Source of the DNA: an uncultured Eubacteriales bacterium | GTDB taxonomy: Bacteria > Bacillota > Clostridia > Christensenellales > CAG-917 | Direction: 5' to 3' | Length of the DNA stretch: 61,907 bases | Assembly (NCBI GenBank): GCA_900549225.1 | Contig: URNP01000007.1 | Span: 1-61,907, forward strand | Shown: piece after piece, positions 1 to 12,000 of the stretch | Numbering within the stretch: position 1 is the first letter of the stretch | Layout of the letters: every line of letters begins with the position of its first letter | Program-made: the position numbers and the translations under genes | The notes under the pieces: generated by a model | The model's database searches: none | What the model saw: only the letters and a program-made list of their open reading frames with translations | Told to the model about the DNA's origin: nothing

Positions 1-3000
1 ACGTTGCTGCCGATGACGCCGATAGCGCCGCCAACGCCGCCCGTTTCGGTGACGACCGAGCCGGTGCTCGTGCCGCTCACCGTGAGCGTTCCGTTTGCCT
101 CGAAGTGCGAGTTCTGAACGCTGATACTGATATTCTTAAACTCGTCTTTGTCTTTGAGCGTATTGGGTACGCCGAGGTAGCCCACCGATCCGCCGACTGC
201 CGTGTCTGCGCTCGCAACGGTGAGATTGTCGGATTTGTTGATGAATTGAGCGTATTCTACGTTGCCCGCAATGACGCCGATTGAACCGCCGACGTACGCT
301 TTGCCGTCAACGTTGCCGAGGTTTTCAAACTTGACGAGAGCCGACGGGCTTGCGCCTTTAATCGTGCCGAGCAACAGTCCGATTGAACCGCCGATATAGT
401 TGCCTTTGCCGACGACTTTTTGGGAGTTTTTGAACTCTGTGGGAACGCCGTTTTTCGTGCCTATGGTCACGCCCTTTCCGACGTAGCCGATAAGACCGCC
501 GACGTAGTTGTTGCCTTCGACCAAACCGTCGTTGGTGAAAGTACCTGCGATATCGACTGTGCTGTCGGTGTCCTCTCTCGGCTCGTCGATTTCGCCGATA
601 AAGCCGCCGACGTAGTCGCCGCTACCCGTTACGTTGCCATTGTTGGTGATTGAAAGTTGTTTGATGAGATCGGAACGGCTTGTAACCTTGCCGATATCCT
701 CATTTTTAATAACACTTCCGTCTTCGGCAATGTTATCGAAACTCGAATCCGCCGTTGCGCCGCCCGTTTCGAGCACGCCGTTGTCATATCCGACGATGCC
801 GCCCACGTAACTAGCGCCCGAAATTGCGCCGTTTTGGACGATTACGCCTCTGACGATTGACACCACGCCGTACTCTTTTTGGGTTGTGTCGCTTTCGTTC
901 AAGCCTACGATACCGCCCACGTTGTTGCCCGTGCCGGTTATGGTCGCGTATATGGTGATATGAAGAGTGCCTTTGTTGTAGTTTGTGCCGTCAACGTTGT
1001 TGGAGCCGATGCCGAACACGCTTCCTGCCGAGTTCAAGCCGATGATGCCGCCCACGTTGCTCGCCGCGCTTATAGAGCCTGAATAATTGCCGTTGCCGTC
1101 ACTCGAACCGATCGTGATGGTCGTGCCCTTGAGCGTCGTGTCGGTTGCGCGCGAAATATCAGCCAAGACATAGGTCGCACCTGCGTTTTTGCCGATGAAT
1201 CCGCCAACGTTTTGAGCAAGCGGCGACGTCATGGTCGGATGCACGTCAAACGTACCGATGAACGTTGCGGTGTTTGTGCGCCCTGCCACGCCGCCGATAT
1301 TTGTAGCAGCAATAGCATTGCCGATTGAGATTGTTCCGCTCACGGTGACGACTGATCCCGACGCAAAGTTTGCGCCTGCCGCCATATCGCCCACTATACC
1401 GCCGATATTTGCCGCCTTGTCGTTTGAATTGTCGGTTTCTACACTGACGTCGATCGTGCCTGCAAACGTGTTCTCGCCGCTGAACGTCGTGGTGACTTGC
1501 TTTGTTTCGTACGCCTCAGTGTAACCTACGAGTCCGCCGATTGCCGTGCCGTAGGTGCTGTCTTCGGCAACTTTATTATTGGCTATATTGCTTCCGTAGA
1601 ACGCCTTACGAGTTATCGTCGTGCCTGCGCCGACTGAGCAAGAGTCGATAAATCCGCCGACTGCGTTGCTCATTGCACCTGCGATGCCGCCAAGAGCGTA
1701 CTCACCGTTGATATTTACGCTCTTATCTGTGACTTGTCCGACTTCGCATCCCGTGATATACGCAGGAACGTATGACGAACCGTAGCCGATTATACCGCCG
1801 ATATGGTGACTGTCTTCACTGCCTGCAACGGCTTGCAATTTGGCTCCTATCACAGCACAATTCTCAATACGTACTGTGTTGCCTTTTCCTTTTGCGCCGA
1901 CATCACCACCAATGTAACCGACGATACCGCCGATATATCCGTTGGCTGATTCGATCTTCCCTGTTGTTTCAACAATGCAATTGCGTATTGTTGTGATAAT
2001 GCCAGGGTTGTAAGTTTTATCTTGTTTGGGATCCGCGACACCAACTATTCCACCTGCATAAATACTGTCCGTATAGGCAGTTGCAGTTTCGGTTTTTCCG
2101 TATGCACCGATCTGAGATGAGCCTTCTACGCCACAATGCTCGATCACCGTATCACCGATTTGCAATCCGACAATACCACCTGCCGCGGCAATCGTTGACG
2201 AATCTTTAGAATATGCGTAAATTTTGCTCTCTCCGCCTATGGAAATGTAACCAATATAGGCGTCTTGCACCTCGGCAAACAGACCGCCGTATCCTCCGCC
2301 GTCGTTGCCCGTCGTGATTCTAACATTTTCTATAACAGTGTTTGTACCACCTTCCTGTTCACCGCTAAAGTGGCCTTTGAAAACGTTTGTTCCTCTACCT
2401 ATAGCAATGAAATTCTGAATTGAGAACACACCGTATCGGCGCATTGCGCCATAATCGGCATCATTGTATGCGCCGTTATAATAGAAGGTATTATATGCCC
2501 AATAACCATAGTCTGTACCAACATACGTCGGATTCTTACCTTGATTGTACGCCTTGTTGAATATCGCGCCTTGCAAGAGCAAGTGATAACTCTTGCCGAC
2601 TTTGTAATCGCCGTTTTGGTCTACAGCTTTGTACATTGTGTTGCTTGCATCGTTTGTCGCTGCGGTATCGGGGTTATCGTAAGTTGCAAGTTTTATTCTC
2701 TTTGAAGCCAAGCCGTCAAGATTATTCTTGCCGTCTGCAACTTCGATATATTTGCCTTCAAACGAGTATCCTGCATCAACAAGTGCTTGCATGCCCATGA
2801 GGTCAACACCGTCTTTGATGATATACGGATACTGTGCTGTTGCACCTGCTATTTTTCCTTCTTCATTGTAGTCGCCATAGATATTCTTTCCGTAACCGAC
2901 CGAGCGCATGCTCAAACCGTTTTGCGTGTCAAGTGCGAACATAGACAGTTGCGGCAAGCAACCATAAACGTACAACCAACTATCGGGGAATCTCTTCCAT

Positions 3001-6000
3001 TTTATCGTCGAAAGGTTGCTGACGTCATCGTCCGAAATGCTTGCGTCTGCGCCTATGATTTGTTCTTTTATGGACGTGTAATTGCCGACCGAATCGTAAT
3101 TGAGCGTAAGCGCGGTTATTGACTGGTCGAAAGCGAAGTTAGAACCCGTCATTCTCAACTTGCTGTTTTCGTCCATTGCGGCGGTCAATGCGTCGTAGGT
3201 GTTGTAAACTCGACCCGTTTCCAAAAGTTCAACTTGCGTTTTGCCGATGCCGGCAACGCCTTCGTTTTGATACCATTGATCTCGAACTTCCGGATTCCAA
3301 CTATTTTGACCGTTCTTGTAGTATGCATAATCGGTTCCGTTTTGCACGGCGCACAGCGACGAAACACAGTTGTTAATGGAATAACAGTCCGATGACTTTA
3401 TCCTATCCGATCTACCCGACACATCGCAATAACCCGAAATTGCCGCTCCGTATCGTAAGTTATTCTTGACAGTATGACCTGTAACGATAGAGTAATCTAT
3501 CGGCTTAACATAGATTGTTCCTACATTATACAAATTGTCGTACAACACATATCCCGTATATCCGCTTTCGGAAACAGGTTGCGACTGTCCTACAAAACCG
3601 CCCGCACGCACTTGCCACGAGAACTCATAAGATATATGTCCATAGTTTGTTATGTTACCTGTATTATAGCCTTGCGAAATCTGCAAATCGCCGGCAAGTC
3701 CAACAAATCCACCGGATATGGTTCCGCCATAATTTTCACGTCCTATATCCCATGCTTCTGTGATTTTAGGGAATGTGCCGCCGGCAGTTATATTGCCGAT
3801 ATTGTAGCAGTATGCAATAAGAGATCTACCGCCTGTTTTAACGTTATTGTCATATCTTCCCCATGGGTTTTTAGGTTGATACAAAACTCCGACGCTACCG
3901 ACAAGTCCGCCTATGATATTAGAAAGCGTTAAAATATCACCGGTGTTGTATGACGCATACATTTTCAAGATAGAATACTGCCCTGTTACGCCGACGAGGC
4001 CACCGACATAACCAAATATATTTTGCCTTATACCTTCCGAAGCAGCACCTTTTACACCGCCTTCGTCTTCACCCCAATATCCCGAGTTGGATGTAATTTT
4101 GCCCGTATTCGCACAGTTTTGAATTGTCAATGTGGCTTTTGCACTCGAAGTGCCGTCATGCAAACCGATTATACCGCCGACATTGTGTCCTCCGATAATT
4201 GTGCCAGCGTTTCTGCAACTCTCGATAGTTATATTGCCGGTATAAGCGCCGATAATTCCGCCAGTACCTGAGTTGAATCCGATGTTTGATGTTCCGTATG
4301 CGGAATCAATAGAATCAAACCAGTTGTGCGTATCGCTTTTACCACTTATTGTATATGTACCTTGCAACGACGTGATGTTGCCCGTGTTTACGCACGCTTC
4401 GAGTTTGATTCCGTATCCGCCCGAGTTGTAACCGACGATACCCGCGACGTTTCTCAAACCGATGATGTTTGCCTCATTTGTGCAATTGTAAAACTCGAGT
4501 GGCCCAAACGGTTTACCCACAAATCCTGCAACGTCATATGCCGCCGTCTTTGAAACGACATCCTTATCCTCTGTAGATTCGTTGCCGTAACCGTCCATTT
4601 TGCTTGCGGCTTGAATCTTGCCTTTGATCGTGAGGTTTCTGAACGTTGCGTTTGCGGCATTCGGGAATACGCTGACTCGATAGAAGCCACCGCTGTTATA
4701 GTTTATGGTTATGTAGTGTCCGTTGCCATCAAACGTGCCTTTGAAGTTGTTTGTGCCTGAATCCTGGCTTATATCGCCTGCAAAATTGTAACCTATATTG
4801 TTCGGAGCGTTTGTTCCTGCCGTGGGAATTGTTTGAACAGTGCCAAAATTGTATTTAACGGTACTTCCGTTTGAAAACTTTGTGCCTTCGTGCTTGCCAT
4901 TATTCCCGGTGTCTATAACAACATCATCTGTAAGAAGTTTGAAATATTTGCCTGCATAGGTGGTTCCCGTATACACACTATACGCAAAATCGTTCCATTC
5001 CGCTTTAGTACTGATAGTGTATGGATTTTTTTCTGTGCCGGGTGTAAAAGCATCTTCAAAATTGCCGGCAATCTTGCTATTGTCTTTCGTTGCCGTGCCG
5101 ACGGTTACACCGTTGAAGTAAACGTTTGCTTGAATATATCTCAAATAGCCGTTATCGTCATAAATTCTGGTTGGGTTGCTTTCTATCGTGCCGGTGTTAT
5201 TGTTGGTCACTTCAACGGTGTACCTATCAGAGCCTGAGGGCTGCTTGTATGCTTTTTCGACGTTTTGCTTTTCGCCGTTTTCTTGGTTGAACAACGGATT
5301 GGAACTGTTCCATTGTGAAACGCTTCTGAACTCAATATCTTTGACATACACCTGCATACTCGTGCCGTTTTCGGCATCGAGGCTGAACGTAAGCACGTCG
5401 TTGTTATTTGTTATCGTTCCGTTTTCGTAACCGCTAAACGTATTTTTAGTTACTTCGTCGTCACCGCTTGCGTCGTAGAATACGAGTTGTTTGTTTTTAA
5501 ATCCGATTTCATTTGCATTTGGTACTTTGACTTTGAAATCGAGCGTAGTCGTTGCACCGCCAAAGCCTGCAAATTTGAACACTGCTTCGGTGATACTGTC
5601 CACGTTGTATTTGTCGATATCGTCGTCAAAAGAGATATACTTGCCGTATTGGTTTTTGCTTGCTTTTTCATACGTTGCACCCGATTGAGCAACGTATATC
5701 GTCCAACTTGACGAAATGTTCGGTTGCTGTCCTGCGCCGATAATGCCGCCCTTCGTGCCGCTTGTGCTTGCAAAATTGAATCCCGAGGTGAAACTGTTGT
5801 TGATGGTTGCGCTCAAAACGTAGCCGACAAGACCGCCGACAAAGTCTGCGCCCTTGAAGTTGTCTATTTTGTAATTGTAAGTCGTTTTATTGTTGGTTGC
5901 CACGCAGTGTTCGATCGTGCCGTTTGCCATATATCCGACAAGACCGCCGACGTATTGTGCGCCGTCTTTGCCGATTTGTGCCTGAACCGCGATATACTCG

Positions 6001-9000
6001 AATCTGTGTGCACTTGCGGACAGATAGCCGACAAGGCCGCCCGCATGACTGCCGTGGATGCTGACGATGCTCAATGAACTGCCGCTGAATATACTCAAGT
6101 CTTCAAGTGTGGTTGAAAGCTCTTTGTTCGTGAGAGTGAGGGTGACTTTGTCGCCGACGTAACCGATAAGTCCGCCGACGTAACTATCTGTGACGCTGAC
6201 ATTCTTCGTATTTTGCATCTTGCCTGCCGCCGATTTGACGAACGGGCTTTTGACCGACGGAGCAACGCCGAGATTCGTGCCCGGGGTGACGTTTTTGCTT
6301 ACACCCGTTTTAAGCACGGCGAAAAGATCGGTATCTTCACTGATGCCGATGTCTGAAAGCAACGTGGAGTTCACGTCGCCCATTGCGCCGAAAAGTCCGC
6401 CTGCAAAGCCCGTGGCGTAAATCTCCGCCGCGTTGACAATATGCAATGCGTTGCCGAATATGTAAGTCGTGCCGACGGTGGAAGTTTCGTATGCCGTGCC
6501 TGCTTGCGAAGAAACGAAGCCTGCAATGCCGCCTACGAACGTTCCGAACGCCTTTGACGCACTTCCGAACGCCACGTCGTTTGTGATCGTATAATTGCCG
6601 CTGATAAGATCCGTTCCGTTGGGTTTTTGCACCGTACAATTCTCGATCGTAGCGTTTTTGCCGAGTATGCCCACCACTCCGCCGAGCACCGACGGAGTCG
6701 TATCGTCAAAATTGAACTTGATCGAACTCGTGTAGTAACTCGTGTTGAAAATCAAGCCTGCGCTTTCAATATAGCCGATAAGTCCGCCGACCACTTTGGG
6801 TGCAACGATATTGTCGCCTGTGCCGTAGTTGACGATATTGAGGTTGACGTTATGCACGCAAGGCACCGCTTTGTCATTATTGTCTTTTTTTGCATCGATA
6901 ATGATAGCAGTTGAAATCTTTTCGTCGGCCTCTTTGTGATATCCGTTGCCGATAAGCACGCCGAACAGCGCGCCCACGTATTCCGTGCCTTGGACGGTCA
7001 AATTGTTGTATGTTACATTATTTTCTTTGTAAGTGCCGTTGTCGAACGAGGGCTTGAATTGAAGCAGATCACATCCCGACGCGTCGAGATACCCCACAAG
7101 ACCGCCGACATATCTGAAACCGTCAACTTCGGATCTTCCAACAGGCGTGATGCTTGCTTGTCCGCTCGTGCTTCCGCCGATTTGCTCTGCCTTGGTCACA
7201 ATCCACATGCCAACGATGCCGCCAACGTACTCTTTGCCTTGAACGGAACCGTTGTAGACGCGGTTTCCTTCGGAGCATTTTATAGTCGTGCCTTCCGCCT
7301 TACCCGCAACGCCGCCGACGTAGTGGTTGCCGTTCACTTTCTTTCCGTATTCGCACTTAACGTCGAAAATCGTCGAATTCTTTGCATATCCGACCACGAA
7401 ACCGACGTAATCGTTGCCCGATATCTCCCCTGAAGTGCAATTCAGCGTGAAGTTCGTGATCGTTGCGCCGTCGGTGTAGCCGAAAAGTCCGATATAATCC
7501 TTTCTGATATCGTTTTTATTATAAATATAATCAATCGTATTACCATTGCCGTCGAACGTGCCCGAGAACGGAAATTCTCTCGCCGGTGAGGTCGAGTTGT
7601 CTATTCTACCGATCGGCAAGAAGTTGGTGACGCCGTCCATGCTAACGTAGCCGTCCATCTTGATCTCTGCGCCGACGCTGAAATATGCGCCTGCGTAGGA
7701 TCTGTCCGTTGCCGTTGCGGTTGACTGCGGAGCGTAGCATTGTGCAGAATTATTCACCGAGTTCCACGCCATACCGCCGTTGACGATCTGACTGAGGCGC
7801 AACAGATATTCGGGTCTGTCTATGACGTACGGATTATTCTCCGAACCCCAGCCTGCGCTCGTTACGTCGCCGCCGAAATCGCTGTACAATGCCGTGTAGT
7901 ACCTTGTGATATCGCCCGTGAAGTTGACTTTGCCGCTTGCTATTATGCTAGTATCGACGGGCGCGTAATTATTGTCTGATCTCGGTTCTTCAAGCGTGGT
8001 CAGATTATATTCGGTGCCTTGCTCGATCGCAACCACTCTGCCGTCGTTGTATTGAACGTACAAGATGAATTTGTCGTGGCTGTAATTGTGACGGCTGTAA
8101 ACGAGCACTTGTTGCACGCCGCTTGTTTCCTTTACGTCTACTTGCAACGGATAATAATCGACTCCGTTTCCGTTGACATTTGACGTAAGTTGGTTTCCGA
8201 CGATAAGATCCGCACTTCCGCCGAACCAAACCTCGCCGTTTTCCAAATGCAATTTGATATTGTACGCATTGATCTTCCACCTGAACGTGATCGTATTGCT
8301 ATTGTTGTTTTTGATCACGTAGTTTCTTGCGTCTTTAAGCGTGTACGTGCGAGAATAATCCCCTGCAGGTATTATCTGCTCATCACTGCCCGTTACGTTG
8401 AATTGGCCATGGTAGCCCGCAAGGTCAACGCTTGCAAGACCTTGCTCCAAAGCGTTGTATTCAAACTCGGCGCTTAAACCGTTGTTGGCGGTAACGTATT
8501 GAGTCCACGTCCACTTTATCTCGATTTCGCAAGGCGTAATCGTGTACGTTGCCGACGTCTTGCCGACGATTTGGCCATTGATTTTGATTGTAACGTTCAC
8601 ATCGTAAACGTCGACTTGAGTCGGTGAACTTTCTTTGTGATTTTGTCCGAGATACACGAACAAGGACGTATACACGATCGGCGTATTTGCCGCCGCGCCG
8701 CTTTGAGTGTTCGGATACGACGTGTAGCCGAAGCCTTGTTCACTGCCGTTGTACACGGTGCTTGCGGTGGGAAGCGTGATCGCTTCCGCATGCGCTCTTA
8801 TGTCACTATCAGTCGTTGCCGAATATCTTACGGTCACACTACCGGTGTCGCCCGTGAAGCCTTCTGTGGTCAAAGGCTTGACATATTTATAATTGGAATC
8901 CGAAACGGCTTTGCCGTTGTCCGTCACAAAGAAGTTGTTTGCGGCAACGCTGCCGACAACCTTGAATCCGTTGATATCTTGAGTGAGGATATCCGTCCAC

Positions 9001-12000
9001 ACTTTTTCATTGTAACTTCCGTTGTCGATGGCAAGCGGCGTAATCGCAAACGCAGTCGTCAACCAATGTCCTCTCGTGCTTATGGTCGGGTTGGGCGTTG
9101 CGGTGCTGTTGAGATTCGCGCTGTACGTCTTTTCGTTGACCGCCCAAGAGTAGTCAACCGTCCCCGCGTCGCCCGTGATAGCGCCGATTCTTCCCGATAC
9201 GTAACGCAAAATGCGCTGACCTTCGACGTCATAGCAATAGTTGATTGTGCTTGTAGACTTGCCGACGATGCCGCCGATATAGTCGTTGCCTTCGATGATG
9301 CCATGGATATTGGCGCAATACGACACGTCTGCCTGCGCAAAGCCTACGATTCCTCCGACGTAATTTGAACTGCCGAGATACGTCCCGTCTACATTGCACG
9401 CCTTGATATTGCCCGTGTTGTAGCAATGCAAAATCGTTGCTGCTGCAGACGTGTAGCCCACTATGCCGCCTACGTATACGCCTTTGGGATTGCCAGAAAC
9501 TTCCGTCGTTCCGGGATTTATGGTAACCGTGCCTTGAATATTTGCTTCGTTATAACTGTTTTTGACGGGTGCTTGGCATCTTCCTGCGATACCTCCGACG
9601 GCGCTACCGCCGATAACGTTGCCCTTATTCACGGCACTGAGGATTTCCTTGTCAGCAAAGCCCGTGATACCGCCGATAGCAGAACCCGAACCGCCGTTGA
9701 TTGCGCCGCTGTTTTCAAACGAACCGTAATTGTTGCTTGAATCGCACCAATAGCCGTGATATTCACCGCCAATACCGCCGACCATACCGCCGCCGTTGAT
9801 TGCGCCGCTGTTTTTCACGACTCCGTACATTCTTCCGTTTGCATCGGAATATCCTACGATACCTGCCACTTGCCCGCCCGTACCTGTGATAGTTCCGCTG
9901 TTGGTTGCGCCGTTTATGGTCAAACTTGTCGCAAAGCCTACGATACCGCCGATTGCCGACACTGCAGTGACTTCTTTTGTATTCTCGCAAGCGGTAATCT
10001 CGCCTGCGCATATCTTGCCGACGATGCCGCCCACGTTGTCAGCGCCTTTGACCACACCGTTATTCGTACAATTTTCTATTTTACTATTATCGGTATATCC
10101 GATGATACCGCCCGTTTCGCTCTTACCGTTTATTTCTGCGCTGTTGGTGCAACCACTGATATTTACTGTCTGACCGCTGTTGTATCCGACGATACCGCCA
10201 AAACCGTACGTACCGTTGTTTGCGTTATTGATTTTCGCATTGTTTACACAGCCGCTTATAGTCACGCTGAACGTGCCGTTGCCGTCCACGCCGCCTACGA
10301 TTCCGCCCACTCTAGGACGAGTAATATCGCTGCTGCCGTTGAAGTTGATTTGAGAACCACTTAACGTCGTACAATTTGATATGGTGCTTGCGCCCGACAC
10401 TCTGCCTACGATACCACCGATATATTCGTTGCCCCAAACCCAACCGTTCACGTTGCACTTCTCAATCGTGCCGCCGTTGAGTTCGCCTGCGATACCGCCG
10501 TGATACTTGCCGCCATTGTTGTTGACCGTCAAATTGGCGAGATTTACGTTTTTGATTGTTCCGCCTTGAACGTAGCCGAAAAGTCCCGAATAATCGTAAC
10601 CGTAGGTTTTCAAATTCGAGATTGTATACGAACCGCCGTCAACCTTACCGCCGTCAAACGTACCTTTGAAAGGTTTGCTTGCACTGATACCGATAGGAGT
10701 GCTTGCGTCTTCTGTTACATAGTTGAACTTAAATTCGTTTGCTTGCCACGTTCCGCCCGAGCACGTTGAGTAAATGCGGAATTTACTATATCTGCCCGCC
10801 TTACCTGCGCCGTTCATATCGTACACGTCAACTTGTGTATTGTCTGTCGTCGGCCAACTATTGTTGGTCGTGTCATCTATAAGATACCAATTGACGCCGT
10901 CGTTTGAGCCTTCGATTTTAAAGCGGTTCGGATTTCGACCTGCATTACCCGAAGTATCGTTGCCCGTCCACCAACTGTAACTGGTCACAACGATAGGAAC
11001 ACTTGTGGTGACGTATATCGTGACTGCTTTTGCGTCGCTGATACAAAGTTTTGTCTTCTTTCCCGACGTTGTGCCGTCAAAAAGTTTGTCGACGGTCTCA
11101 CCGCTGTTTCCTACAGGGTCACTCGAAATGCTGCTGTATGTGAAACTGCTTGCATACGACATACTCAAGTCGTTTGCGAGTTTGAAATAGCAATTTGCAA
11201 AACCTTTTCCTTGTTCTGCGTTAGGATCGGTTATGTAAGCATATTGCGAGCCTTGAATGCTTGCAAGCGTTCCGCCTGCGTTAGCACTACAGTTATAGTT
11301 TACGATCAAAGCAAGCGCTTCCAACTGGGCTTGGGTGTGTATAACGTATGGGTTATTCTGCGATCCCCACTTTCCCGTTCCGTTATCAAACTTGCCAAAC
11401 TCAAATTCTTGCGACCAAACCACTTTGAAAACCAAAGTAACGTTTTGATCGTCTATACCCTCTTGTGCGTTTGTAAGCATCTCTTTGAAATCTGCAACAG
11501 TGATAACAACGGATGCTTGTGCGTTTTCTGCATTTTCAAATGTGAGAGCCCTTCCACCTGAGTTGATAGTCCATTTTTCAAAGAACACGTTTTCTTTTCC
11601 GAATCCGTTTCGTGGCAAAGACACGTTGCCGTTGTCAAAACTTCCCGTAACATCTATCATTGAACCGTAAGTTGAACCGTTACCGTCAAACGAAAGCGTA
11701 TATGCTATCGGCTTCCAAATGGCGTAAATATGGCGTTGTGTGCCGTTTTCACCTGCTATTATAGAAGTACCTATCGAAACTTGTGAATCGCGATTTTCGG
11801 CCCACCCTACAAAATAGTATCCTAATTTTTGAAAATTGCTTGGCAAATTGCTTGCCGTATACAAATCTATGGTTTCACCTTTATTCTTCGTAACCGTAGC
11901 AAGGTTCTCACTGTTCTCGTTTCCTTGATAACTATCACCGTTTTCGTGATACACTAGACCAAATTGCGGCATCCATACTGCGTATAGCGTTACTATTGCT

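Noticed and set aside
9756..10364. Plus-strand frames with repeating TADDAAHVV-type residues across 1-13000
   Set aside because: They are the complement of the GLUG repeats, which makes regular but meaningless peptides.
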